Of a stretch of 64,000 nt of DNA, positions 11,515 to 23,717 are shown piece after piece. The stretch covers positions 992,001 to 1,056,000 of the forward strand of contig BSDZ01000101.1 of NCBI GenBank assembly GCA_030268105.1, written 5' to 3'. The first letter of the stretch is position 1, and the number at the start of each line of letters is the position of its first letter. The notes under the pieces were generated by a model. That model had not been told where the DNA came from. It did not search any database and worked only from the letters and a program-made list of their open reading frames with translations. Source of the DNA: Volvox africanus (taxonomy: Eukaryota; Chlorophyta; Chlorophyceae; Chlamydomonadales; Volvocaceae). A program made the translations under genes and the position numbers.

Positions 11515-14500
11515 ATGGCGGAGCTCACCAATGACCCTACTGTACCTCTAATTTCGCCGCAAAGCCCGAGCCGGAACGATGAGGGCGTCATGGGCTACGG
11601 CGGCCAGGCGCACCACAGGCCACCTGGCGAGCCTGGCCACATCCGCACCCTGGGACTATGGCCCCTCGTCACCCTCATCTTCTTCGAGGTCAGCGGCGGC
11701 CCCTTTGGAACTGAGGTAAGAGTGGCGCCATGTTCCACTAGGAAGCTTTTCGTAATGCTCCGGAACCCTGGATAGTACGTGTGCCTTGCACCTTACAGAC
11801 CGCATGGACGCAATCCCGCTCATATTCATTTTGAGTGAATTGCAGATGTTGTGAAATGCAGTGCTGCGTCATGGTTGGTGTCACCACCCCGCCGAGACTC
11901 GAGTTTTGGTCACTGTTTGTTCCCGCCTTTTCTCCAGGACGCCCAGTCGCCTCTGCAAACTGAGTGCTTACACTCACCCGCACTTACAAGTGCTGAAACT
12001 AAGCAATTTTACTCCCTTCTCCTATGAACCACAAATACGGGCACGCAGCTGCCAGCTTGGTAAAGTACAAACCATACAGCCACCGCAAGTCAATTGAACA
12101 TCTGAATTCCACGTGTGCGGGGACTCGCTCCCAATCCTCTCCCCCATCAACAACCTTGTGATCGGAAATGCCCCCTCTCAACTCTATAGGATGCCGTTTC
12201 TGCCGCCGGCCCGCTGCTCACCATCCTGGGCTTCCTGGTGTTCCCCGTGCTATGGAGCGTCCCTGAGGCGCTCATCACGGCGGAGCTGGCCACCGCTTTC
12301 CCAGAGAACAGGTGTGGAAAGCGGGACCGAAACACCCGAATCCGCCCGGCGATAACGAACGTGCCCTGCGATAACAAATGCGCCCTGCGATAACGAATGC
12401 TATGTTAAACTCTGCTTGGAGAGCTGTAAGGTCCTGTAAGGTCTCAGCCTGGAGGTGGTCGGTTCATAAGGTGTGGAAATCTTGCAGCCTCTGTATCGGA
12501 TGAGGCCCATTTACCTGCATCCGCCCGCATCCGCATCCGGCCACGGCCACCCACATCTTAATAAGCGTTCTTATGTCCTCGACCTGCCTTCCCCCTTTCC
12601 TTTCCGTCAGCGGCTACGTGGCTTGGGTCACCGCCGCGTTCGGGCCTTTCTGGGGCTTTCAGGAGGGGCTTTGGAGCTGGATTTCTGGGGTCACCGACAA
12701 CTCCTTGTACCCGGTCATGCTGGCGGCCAACCTGGAGATCTTCTTCCCGCAGCTGGCGGAGGGATGGCCCAAGTAGTGAGTGTCGGGACTCGGGAGACGG
12801 TTGCAATGAGGGCCAGGATGAAACCTTAGGCCTGAGAGTCCACAGGGTTGATGTGCGCTTCGGCTTAACTGCGCCGTAAGAGTGGACGTCTTTTTGGGTG
12901 CTGGTATGGCCGGGGTAAGGCCGGTAAGCGCGAGGCTCTCGGCAGGCGGGCGTCTGGCGGGATACGTTGAACTCAACACGGTTGGGCCGGGATGGCGGGA
13001 TGTTGAGTTTTAATGTCAAAAGTTAGCACTCCCAACTAATGCAGTTCATGCACCCTGCATTTTATCCACTGTGCGTGCTCGTGCACGTGCACACGCACAC
13101 GTGCGTGTATTTGCAAGCACGCGTGCCTGTTACCCCCTTAGTGTCGAAGTTATTACGCGGTTAGAGATATACATTGGGAGCCCCCTTTTTTGCCGGCTTC
13201 AAGGAAGCCGACACCAACTCTTGTCCTTGATGCTGGTATGGTGACTTTAAATGCCCCGTTCGCATCCCCCTCCTCTGTGCCTGCCCAATCGTGTGGCTTC
13301 AGCACGTTCCTGGTGGGCATGTCGCTGCTGCTGTCCGGGCTCAACTACCGAGGACTGACGGTAGTGGGCAATGCAGTAATCACCTCCACGTTGGCCATCC
13401 TGGTACCCTTCGCGCTGCTGTGCGCGCTGTGCCTGCCCAAAGTGCAGGTATGGCCAGGATCCGGCGCCAGTGGACGGAGGTATCTGGCATCTGTGGGGGC
13501 GAGGAAAGGCATGTGCGCCCTTAGAAACTGAACTGGGCAGTTAACCAGTTAACTGCCCAGTTAAGTTGTAGCCATCCAGCTAAACAATTTTATGCATAAT
13601 CCAATTGCTTGGCCAAGCGGAGTGTGCTGCGCATGCTGCGCTACTCCCTTACGGCCCTAGCTTCGCCGGCGACCCTTGCGCGCTGAGACACCTCTCGTGG
13701 GTCTGGGGTCTAACTTCACCCCCCCTGCCACTGTACCCGAGCTTCCCATGCTTCTCCCTCGGCCTGTGTCCGCAGCTGTCGAACTACACGCGTGTGGATT
13801 GGGACTCTGTGAACTGGTCGACCTTCCTGAACGTCATGTTCTGGTGGGAGATGGGGAGGGAAGTTTGTCGGAGAGAGAGAGTCAAGTGTGTGGACAGGAG
13901 GGGAAGGTTTCTTATGTCAATGAGTGCAAGAGGGAACGGGTCTTACTGCGCTAGATGCGTGCATCGCAGGAGGGGGAGGAAGGAAAGGGTCAATAATTGG
14001 TTATAAGAAACAGAGGAGGAGTTTGAGGATTCGGGCGTTTATGACACTCCTCCCCCACCACATCCTGCCAGCATAGCCGGCATTTCCCTGCATGTTTACA
14101 TCTTTTGCCTTGCGGCCCCTCGCCCAGGAACTTGAACTACTGGGACTCGGTGTCCACGTTGGCGGGTGAGGTCCGTGACCCCGGCCGCACCTTCCCCCGG
14201 GCCCTGCTGTTGGCGGTGGTGCTGGTTGTGGCCATGTACTTACTGCCAACTGTGGCGGCACTGGGGGTGCTGGGGACAACTGGAGACTGGAAGCTGGGAT
14301 ACTACGGAACCGTGGCGCAGCAGGTGCATGGGGAAGGGAACGGAATGTGGGGCAGGGGAAATGGGAAATGGGAACGGGATGAGTAAATATGGGTGAGGAC
14401 GGATCGAGCACGGACTGAGGACTGGATGTGATGGGATTTGCAGGAATAGCCATAGCGAAGGGAACAGAAGTGGATAAGGAAGGGTAGTCCCCTCCTGGCC

Positions 14501-16915
14501 TACAAGGGCTGTGCGGACGGTGAGAGATTCGTTGGGGTCCTCTCCGTGTTTATGGCCCTCCATTTCGGGAGTGGGCTTCCGAATGATTCGGAGTCGTGGG
14601 TGTGGGGATGGGGATGGAGAGAGGGCACAAAAGGCCGATGTCTCCGAGGTTGTGGTTGTAGAATCGCCACAATTGTCAATTTGGTGACTTGTGCGAGGCG
14701 GCCAACCTCCCAAGCTCCAGACCTAGTTTAGAGAGAGAGAGAGAGACTCTGAGGTTTCGCCCGGCCCGGGTGAGAGGGGGAGCACGTGGCAAGACAGAGA
14801 GACAAAGCCACGGGCTCCTCCCCTGCGCTGTGGCTCGGTCCGGTCAGGACCCCCGGTGCTCGTCTTTGGAAGGCGAGTCGCCCACAGTGTAACACCCATA
14901 AATATATGACATATCTACGACACATGATTGTGGAATCTGAACCGCTAAAGCTTGGAAGGGCTGGCCGCCTTCCCCCCCTGGCTCAGGTCGGCGGCTCGTG
15001 GCTGGCTGCCTGGATCATTGTGGCGGCGGCGTGCAGTCAAGTGGGGCAGTACCAGGCGGAGATGGCCTCGGACTCGTACCAGGTCAGATGGGCCCCGGGG
15101 CAGATGGGCTCCCTCCCTTATGTGGGATCACGATCCCCCCTTATGCGGCCGCACTCATGATCCCCCCTTATGTGGCCCCCTTATGTGGCCGCACTCGCTG
15201 ATTTGGATGCGCAAGGCTGATGGGTTGGTGAATGGCTTATAACCACGGGGGTTATAAACTTGGGAGCTCGCTGATTGCTGTCCTGCAAGGGGGGATCTTT
15301 TGCCACCCTTAACCCAGACCAGGACATAGGCCCAGTCCGGGGTCGTCAGACGTCAGGAAGTCAGGCACATCTTTCCTGTCTAGGCAACGGACTACGGCGA
15401 CGCGCTCTGTCCCTGGCCGTCAGCGCCATAGCCTTATGCGTTGAAATGTAAGGCCGCATGACGTACATAACTGCCCATCATGGCATATGTTCACGACACG
15501 TAGGTCCAGGGAATGGCGGAGCGCGGCTTTCTGCCGCGTGCGCTGGGTCGCCGGTCACGGTACGGCACCCCCGTGTACGGCATCCTGCTGAGCTCACTGG
15601 GCGTGCTTTGCCTGGCATACAAATCTTTTGAGGAGATAGTGACAATGCTGAACGCGATTTACTGCCTCGCGGAGCTGCTGGAGTTTGCGGCGTTCATTTG
15701 GTTGAGGATCAAGAGACCTGATCTACCGCGTCCGTACAGGTTCGTTCAGCTCGATCTGGTGTATTGAGATGCATTAGTGGGTGTGCGTTCCGCCCGACGC
15801 ATGTAAGCTCTGGAGCCCATGAGTCCAATGTGACTTTGTGCCGGTCAGGCACTGTAAATAGAGTCCTAAGCCGCTACTTTTCTTCCTCCTTGTTGTAAGG
15901 CTAGTGCTGCACTGCACCTACCGCTGCCTCTCCTGGAGCCTGCCTTTGTGTGTGTGTATGCGTGTGTGTATGAGTATGAGTATGTGTATGTGTGTGTGTG
16001 TGTGTGTGTGTTGAGAGAACCAAATGGCCACCATAACATGGCCCGTCATCCCTTCAGCGTCTAAAAAAGAGCGTTAACTTTCCCCTTTCCCCTTATACTT
16101 TCCTCCATCGGAACTCGAGTTCATAGTCCTTATCCCCATGGCTACATATTGCTGTCCATCCTCCACCTAACCCTAAAGCCTCAAAACCTCCACTATTTGA
16201 GCCTCAGGATTCCATTGCCTACGTGGGGCTTGGTGTTGATGCTGTTGCCCGCGTCTGCGCTGCTGCTGGTGGTCCTGGCCATGCCTATAATCAACCGTGA
16301 CTGGGCCACTTGCGCCTGGACGCTGGCAGCGGTCGGGCTAGGCTTCGTGCTGCACCCGGTGCTGCAGGTGGGCTGCAGGCGAAGACGCAGAGGAGTATGG
16401 GGTGTTGTGGATTCGCCAGGGGGTCCTGGAGGATGGGCATTTTGGTTTGAAAAAATATATTTTTGGTTACTGAAATATATTAAATCAAGAGCAGTTGGAG
16501 AAGCAGCGGGAGTACGGAGGAGGCTAGGCGAGGTTACAGTCCAGGCCGGCACTTGGAGCACACCGCAGCTGAAAGGGAAGAGGGCAGGATAGGATGTCCT
16601 GTGCGACCGTTTGAAGCAAACCCGTGCGCCCCTGCGTTCTTACCCACTCAAACCCAGTACTCCAAGAGGCGTGGCTGGCTGGCGTTCGACGAGATGCACT
16701 TTGACTGCGCCAATGTCTACGACAAGTACCCTCATGCCGTAGATCTGCGGGGCAATGGGAGCTGCTTTACAAATGGTCCCCCATCAACTGCGGCGGCTCC
16801 CGCCGGCGTTGCGGAAGTCAATGGCCACGGCCGTGCGGTGTTGGTTGTGGCAACGAACGGTAACAACCACAATTGCTGCACTGATAACAGCGTGCGCAAC
16901 GCCGGCGGCCAGTAG
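11515..16915 (+). CDS. Polyamine uptake transporter (PUT/LAT, amino acid-polyamine-organocation family)
   Basis: A membrane permease of the plant PUT type, which imports spermidine, putrescine and related polyamines by proton symport. Ten exons: 11515-11715, 12190-12311, 12611-12772, 13303-13447, 13776-13843, 14128-14323, 14987-15082, 15504-15739, 16208-16367 and 16658-16915. Together they are 1644 nt, 547 residues, all phases consistent. Family signatures in order: [125 protein letters not shown] and [19 protein letters not shown]. About 12 membrane helices are expected. The C-terminus after helix 12 is soluble and Asn/Ala-rich. Substrate is inferred from subfamily only. Several introns are short, and one carries a TG repeat. 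Confidence 0.9.
15946..16012. repeat. Imperfect (TG)n / TATG microsatellite
   Basis: Alternating TG with TATG and AGTATG interruptions, lying in the eighth intron of the transporter gene. Confidence 0.9.
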
Positions 16916-18395
16916 GCGCCTGTGCCGCAGACCCGAGCCTATATGATGGTTATTTGCCTCCACGGATACCACCAGCTCCGTGAATCTCGTTGGCCCGGGC
17001 GCGTTACCCCTAAGGTCGTAACCAGCTGTAGCCGCTGTATGGGTGCCCCGAGTGTACCATATGGATACTCGGCAGCTGCTATAGCCCATCTGCGCGTTGC
17101 TGTGAGGCCCCGAGGATTTGTGTCGCGTAGATGTCTGGCCGTATTGGTGCGTGACGGGCTTGATAGATGATGATATGTCTCGCCGGCATATGCGGTTAAC
17201 TAGTCTGTTTGCAGGTTTTCGACACCGACGCTCCTTGGGTGTTAAAGCTGTCTTAAGGCTGGGCAGCAGGTGCGCGCGCGTTTGGTGGCGAGGGAGCCTA
17301 AACCTCTAGGCCGCGTGTATCCAGCAGCAGCGATATTCGTCACGTCAAAGGCTACCGCCGGTGGCCCCTGCGGGGCGTTCCTTACGGTGGGGGCGGCAGC
17401 CGTATATAAAGTAGTTTGTTTTGCTTGTGCGGGTGACATGCGCTGAGAAAATAGCGCGCTGTAGTGGGTGCTTTTGTTTTTTAAGGGAGGGATTTTGATG
17501 CCTCGTTTTGTATTTTGAGTGGTGTGTTTCTTCGTCCACCTTTGTCCATCTGAATTGCCGCGTGCTAGTCGGGTGCATGATGCGCATGAAAAGCTGCTCT
17601 GTCAAAAGCTGGTGAAGCTGTTCTGTTGTGAAGAGCGAGGTCACCGCAACTGGAATTAGAGATGTATTCGTTCCGCGCTGTTAGTTCCTCCTCGATCGCT
17701 GTTCTTCTGTTGGTTTTCCTGTGGGGCAGTTTTGTGTCTTCTCTTTCTTGTCACGTGCCATGGTACTTCCACCATTGCGACAACCATAGCACGAAAGGAA
17801 AGGTAAGGGGGATCAGGATTGACACGATGATACACCATTGGATAGTCGTGCAGAAGGCGGGGAGCGAGCGCGAAATGCTTTTCCCTCCTGCGCACGTGTG
17901 TGTTTGTGTGTATCAGGTTTTGTCGTCTAAATCTTGTTATTAGTTAGGGGTGGGGTGGGGTGGGGTGGGGGATAGCTGCAGCTAACTTCGCACTCTACGT
18001 TATTGCATGCACAACCAGATGGGGCCGCTGCACCGCTGCTATCCGTCGTGACAGCCATGTATGACCACCGGCAGGGAGCTCGCAACAGGCCTCTTTTATT
18101 TTGAGATGACGTGCTCACACCCGAACCCGCATCTGCATTTGCAGACTTAAGCACGGGTGCTGTTCTTCGCACTTCCCCTTGTGCCGTGCAAAGTTGTCAA
18201 GCAAGTGAATAGCGCTTTTCGCATCCTACGTAAAAGTGTTCTTACTTGTCTGCCGCTGCTATTAACTGCTACTGCTGTTGTTTGGGTAGGATAGGAAAGC
18301 AGCGAGGGTCAGCAGCGGCAGCATGTGCTGTGCTGTGCTATGTACCCACTTCTTTCATTTCCCGTGAGCACTCTGGGAAAACGGGGGGGTCCGGC
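16916..18395. other. Downstream of the transporter, no gene seen
   Basis: Presumably 3' UTR followed by intergenic sequence. It has short ORFs only (up to about 100 codons, with no family signal) and a G-rich GGGGT run at 17945-17970. Confidence 0.55.
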
Positions 18396-18533
18396 TTCCA
18401 TAAAATCCAGCGTCCTTTTCCATAAAGTGGCCTCCATATTATTTTGATATGGAATCCATAATCCTGCCACCAGGTTATGGAAGGTATTTTATGGAAGGCA
18501 TTTTATGGAATGGAAACGGCATTTTATGGAAAG
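18396..18533. repeat. Palindromic cluster of TTTATGGAA motifs
   Basis: TTCCATAAA occurs twice at the left, and its complement TTTATGGAA or TTATGGAA occurs four times at the right (near 18475, 18488, 18502 and 18522). A spacer of about 45 bases contains CTCCATATT..GATATGGAATCCATAA. The segment can fold into an imperfect stem-loop, like a small MITE or a terminal inverted repeat remnant. Confidence 0.7.
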
Positions 18534-18913
18534 TTACAATGGCTGTCATGGAGGGCACAAAAGGAAGCGTCCATTTCGCATGCAAAATACGGCGATTATT
18601 CAGCATCACGTACTGTCATTAGCTTCATGTCCTATTATTATTCGGCCAACCAATAATATGCATGATATGTAGATAGGGTATCTCTGGCCACCTATCTACA
18701 TACCTAAAACCCTAACTAACTACCTTCATACCTATCTATCGTCACCTAATCATGCTCTCTATTTTGTAACTATCTAAATACATACTGCTGCAAGTAAAGG
18801 TTATTGTAACCGCAATCCACACTGCCACAAATAAGGAAAGCAAGGTCGGAGTCTTATCTCGTCAGACACCACGATTCAAGCAAAAGAAGAATGTACGTGC
18901 CACTTTCTGAGCA

Positions 18914-19408
18914 CTAACGCCCACCTCTGCTCCCTCTGGGGCGCCGGCTACTTCTGCCCTGCTTGTCACAAACCGCCTGCTTCGTACGTGCTGTCACGGG
19001 AAGCAACGCCCCTCTGGTACCCCGGCGTGAGGACCTCAGTACCAGTTGATGTGCAGTGCCCCCACTGCTTCCCGTGCCACTTGAGACCCCCGATGATGGT
19101 GCCATATCGCCGCTACTTGCAGAGGTGTCCCCACTTGCCGCCTCCCCCTCAGTAAAATCGTCCTCCTCCTCTGCATCACCCCCTGTACGGCGGCGGTTAC
19201 TTGCTGCCTGATGCATGCCCCGCCGTCCAGTTGATGCCCCCCTACCACGTGCTCGGCCACCACTTTCCCTGCGTTGCTTCTTTCGGCCCCCACCAGCTCC
19301 CATATCGTCATTATTATCATCACGTTGTCAGCGCTGTTTTGGCTTCCCAGCACGCAATGTTGGATTCGGTAGTGGCGCTGCCAGCCAGGCTTTCTCAGCC
19401 GGATCCAT
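18914..19408 (-). pseudogene. Basic, Arg/Ser/Gly-rich ORF interrupted by a stop
   Basis: An ATG at 19408 opens MDPAEKAWLAAPLPNPTLRA and continues for 26 codons to a TGA. The same frame resumes directly with RDDNNDDMGAGGGRKKQRR and stays open for about 130 further codons. It has an acidic EEEDDF patch and an RGRG/RRPRGSRGGR tail. The stop lies in a CGC TGA CAA CGT context and could be a C-to-T decay of CGA. I recognise no family. Nucleic-acid-binding or transposon-encoded proteins have this composition. It may also be two exons or chance. Confidence 0.3.
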
Positions 19409-20594
19409 GTTGTCTTCGCTGGCTTCCTGCTAAAAGTGCGTTCAAAGATAGGTACAACGTCATAATCAGGTAGATTGGTGATAAAAACTAAAAAAAGACT
19501 AAAACGGCCTGGGGTCACGACCTGCCGTGGCACATGCATGCCGGCATTTTGTGGACTGGCCCTGGTAATCATTATCAGGATGTAGCCCAAGGTGTACGTC
19601 AGCTACACTACGCCTGCGTTGATTTGTAAGTACCGACATGCAGTATTTCCGAAAACACAATACAAAGGTTTCCACGTGAATCCAACTCACAATCCACACG
19701 AAATACCACATCAAAACCTACCTCGTCATACCTCCCTCGAGGGATATGAATATGTTAAGGATGTAATAACGAACTCGTCTCTGCATGGAAGAGTTCCTGG
19801 ACTTGAAAGATTGCGTGCTTCACACTGTTCCGTTGGAATCTTATTGCTATAGGCTCGCTAATTAGGTGCGTCTCGACTCGTAGTTTGCAAAATCGCGCTT
19901 ATGGGAGGTGCTATGCTACAGGGCACGCAAACTGTGCCATCGTTGCCTGCACGTGCGTAGATAGGTTCTGCGGTCAGATCTTTATTAACAGAATAAATCC
20001 ACTGCTTGAGTCAAAATAGGCAAAGCACCTGGTACGCGTGCTCCCCCTCATGCATGGTCTGTATTCCTTCCCAGTGTTTGCGTGAGCATTGATTACCGAA
20101 TATGGTAACACACTCATATAGTGCAATCGAAGAGCGTGAGTGTCGCCTTTGTGCTCCATTGCATACGTATAAGAGTTCGTTGGTGATGCACGGCATGCAT
20201 GCCAGGGAACATCCCGCCTTGGTCATCCACATGGCAGGCAGGAGTTTAGCATGATGTATACCGATTTTAAAATGGCTGGCAACCTAACGTTTGCATAGCC
20301 GTTAGTTTGTGGCAATTCACTTTATTTAGATCTTGCTTAACCTTTTGCGGGTACACAACAATTAATCATACACCAAGAGGACCAACTCTTTGGGGCAAAA
20401 ACGGATGCGTACTCACAGCCTTTTACAGGCCTCTCTATTGCAAACTCCAACCCCGACCCAGCCACAGTAAGGAAAGCAGTGGTATGGGCGGTAGCGGGCG
20501 CAGCACACAATGAGACATCCACAACACCCCACCGTAACAATTTTGATTGCCCCACATAGCAAAAATGGCCCACATACACCGACCGAGGGCGGGC
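19409..20594. other. Intergenic, nothing assigned
   Basis: Short ORFs on both strands without recognisable domains. No repeats longer than a few units were noted. Confidence 0.5.
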
Positions 20595-20721
20595 CTAAGT
20601 CCCTAACGTTAAGGGCAGGGTGCCCCCATGTCGATGGACGGTGATGACCCCAATTAAAGTGACCTGCGAGCTGACCAGTAGCGGGGTTGACGCCTTAGTT
20701 GATTCGGCAGATTCCGCTGGA

Positions 20722-20870
20722 TGCTGGTGGTGGGTGCTGAACCTGGGAAAACCACTGATTTCGGAGAAGTCGGCATGGGAGACTGGATGAGGGTGCCCCG
20801 AAACACCGGGGAAGGTAGGGACTGCCAGGTTAGTGGCCACGGGTGATGTACCCCCCTATCCTACACACAT
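20722..20870 (-). repeat. Left arm of a 149-bp inverted repeat
   Basis: Reverse complement of 22359-22507, the same length with near-perfect identity by eye and no indel. Both begin (read from 20870 leftward, or from 22359 rightward) with ATGTGTGTAGGATAGGGGGG. Leftward of 20722 the same dispersed family continues to about 20595, in a form alignable with the copy at 2806. Confidence 0.85.
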
Positions 20871-21713
20871 AAACAATGGCTCAACACCCTGTACGTGTTC
20901 CACTTCGGACGGATCAGCCAGGGAGAGGGGTGCTCACTTTCAGAGGGAATCGGAACTGACACACCAGCCCCCAGCAACAAGGGTGGAATAGATGTCTTTA
21001 TAATAGCAATTGATACGGCAATACATGGGCTCAATGCCCGATCCATGAAGACACTCCTGCAGCAACTACACGCTGTTGAAGCCATCAACCTGCCCAAGAA
21101 AAACCTTCAGAAACACTGGAACGAGGATGCATAAATAGTATAAGACGGCCTTACCTGTGCAAAATTGCACAGAAAAATGTGCAGCATGATCCGCACACAC
21201 ATAACAACACCCATACCCACAATCAAAATCAAGGGTCTAATCCCTGCATGAACGAGAAGTGCTGAAGCAACACCTAATGGAAACACAGGCAAAAAAAACC
21301 CTTCGCACACCACCTAGCACTATTATATGGAACGATGGAAGCTGCATGAAACCCATCACAACTGAAGGCCCCAACAAACTTGGAGCCGCAGCATGGAGAA
21401 CAACTAGCAAAGAATGGAAATACGGCAATAATCCAGTACCTAACTAAAGAAACATTTGCGGGGCACACCAACAACACCATATTAACACTATTAGCAGGCC
21501 ATTAACTAGAAACTTTTAATATTATAGAGCATAAAAAAACATATAGGGCATGAATCCTGCAGGGCACTGGCCAGCCCTGCAGGAAGCATAGCAACTACGT
21601 GAAACAAAAGACCGAAATAACCTTTAGCTAAAGAGCTCAGGAAATGCTTTAAATAGCTTTAAACTTGACAAAAAGGGATCAGTGCATTTTCCCCGTGACG
21701 ACCTTAATTCCCG

Positions 21714-21794
21714 GGGGCCTTACATGACTAGCATGACTAGGGGTGAAATGTACGACACGAGTGCTAAAACTTCAAGGGGCCTTACATGACTAGC
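21714..21794. repeat. Two 19-bp direct repeats 43 bases apart
   Basis: GGGGCCTTACATGACTAGC occurs at 21714-21732 and again at 21776-21794. The first copy is followed by an extra ATGACTAG. These may be duplication scars or regulatory repeats inside the transposon relic. Confidence 0.8.
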
Positions 21795-21975
21795 GCTCCT
21801 TCCAGTACAGAAAAATATATGGCTGAAAGATTAAAAAGTGTATGGCAAAAAGCAAAAAACAAAAAGCAATTAAAAGATATAATATAACAAAAATCTTAAT
21901 CATTACAATTGTAATAGGTACCATGATTTTAACCATTGCGATTACTAAGCTAGCTAAATGAAGCGGTAGCAATTA

Positions 21976-22037
21976 TTATGATGTTGATGTTGATGTTGAT
22001 GTTGATGATGATGACGATAATGATGATTGTTATTATG

Positions 22038-22072
<35 letters not shown>

Positions 22073-22088
22073 GATGATGATAATGATA

Positions 22089-22131
<43 letters not shown>
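21976..22131. repeat. Compound GAT/ATT trinucleotide tract
   Basis: A run of TGATGT, then GATGAT, a central ATT array and a final uninterrupted GAT array. It has the character of a decayed and re-expanded microsatellite. The long Met/Ile reading frame across it is an artefact. Confidence 0.95.
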
Positions 22132-22135
<4 letters not shown>

Positions 22136-22358
22136 TAAAGGGCCAGTCCTAGCTAGCTAGACACACACCCTCCCGCCTTCTCAAGCTCTGAGCTCTATCT
22201 CGTACCCTCCTCTCCCGGCTCTCTCCCCAGCTAGCTATTCGTAGATTTCATTTTGTATATTAATAGCTTGGTAGTATATATGAATAAAAAGAAGTATAAG
22301 ATGCATGCCTCACTCACCGCTGCTTTTAGTTACTGTGCACAAGCTGCATGATGCATAT

Positions 22359-22507
22359 ATGTGTGTAGGATAGGGGGGTACATCACCCGTGGCCACTAAC
22401 CTGGCAGTCCCTACCTTCCCCGGTGTTTCGGGGCACCCTCATCCAGTCTCCCATGCCGACTTCTCCGAAATCAGTGGTTTTCCCAGGTTCAGCACCCACC
22501 ACCAGCA
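22359..22507 (+). repeat. Right arm of the 149-bp inverted repeat
   Basis: Inverted partner of 20722-20870. It diverges after CCACCAGCA into a TATATG-rich flank. Confidence 0.85.
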
Positions 22508-22768
22508 CCCACCAGCATATATGTATGTAATTGCTTGGCTACCTACCCCCGCCAAGCTGCTTACGTAAGCATGCACTAGGAAAGAACAGCACATGCATGA
22601 ACTCCTGCTCTAATTAGACTCTTGGAATCGTACATACATGTCTATCTGTCAAACGTCATGAGCAATGCACTGTGCCTGTTCTCGCTTTAATGAGTGCTAG
22701 ATCAATATTGAATGAGTTGATGACCGCATGCTGGAGTGAAATCCGCTGCGAATATTGCATGTATGCAG

Positions 22769-23078
<310 letters not shown>

Positions 23079-23717
23079 TGTTGTTACGCGACCAACGGAA
23101 GAATGGGCTGACCTCGGCTCACTGTCATCCTGAATTAATAAACCACCATACAACCATCAGGACCTGTTCCTGCTTCGAGAGGTTTGTTGCGAGAGCTGTT
23201 AGTGTTCATCCAGGTGCGATGCGGTCAAAATGAGAGACCTTGGGCTGTATTCAAACGAACTTGAGATATGTAAAATATAACCTCCGTAATACTCACTTTC
23301 AACCTAGCATGCCACAATTGCTGTAGGCCCTTTGTCGTAGCTTGAGTAAGCGCAGTACAACTCTCGTTGAAAAATTCGTCCGGCTGTAGCACTGTAACCA
23401 ACTTGGTTTGAGGCATTTAGGAAACTCCTAGATACCTTCCGATATCGTACCTTCATTATTGTGCTAAAAATTTATTTGCATACCTTGACACCTCGCCCGG
23501 TGATTCATATTAGCAGAGTATTGGTCCTGAAAAGCAGCAAAACGATTACCAATACATGAGATTATAACTCTTTATCAACTTTTCTACAATCTTCTATATT
23601 GCGATGTTAGAAGGAAGGGGGATTGCCAACCAAAATGGTCGTCAGTCGCCAGACATACAGGCATAGCGTACTCGTCGAATAACAATCTTTATTGCTAGCT
23701 ATGTTGTTTCTCAACAC

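Larger units (their letters stand above)
20871..22358. mobile_element. Transposon relic between inverted repeat arms
   Basis: About 1.49 kb enclosed by the 149-bp inverted arms. It holds an ORF remnant at 20895-21134 (AIHGLNARSMKTLLQQLHAV and NLPKKNLQKHWNEDA) and another at 21259-21447 containing WNDGSCMK..GPNKLGAAAWR. The second resembles the first strand of a type-I RNase H domain (xDGS motif), as found in LINE-type retrotransposons. The frames are broken and no full reverse transcriptase is visible. The mobile origin is inferred, and the class is uncertain. Confidence 0.45.

Noticed and set aside
18707..18725. CCTAAAACCCTAAC considered as telomere repeat
   Set aside because: Barely two units, embedded in other sequence; not an array.
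21978..22160. Met/Ile-rich ORF over the GAT/ATT tract
   Set aside because: Simple-sequence artefact.
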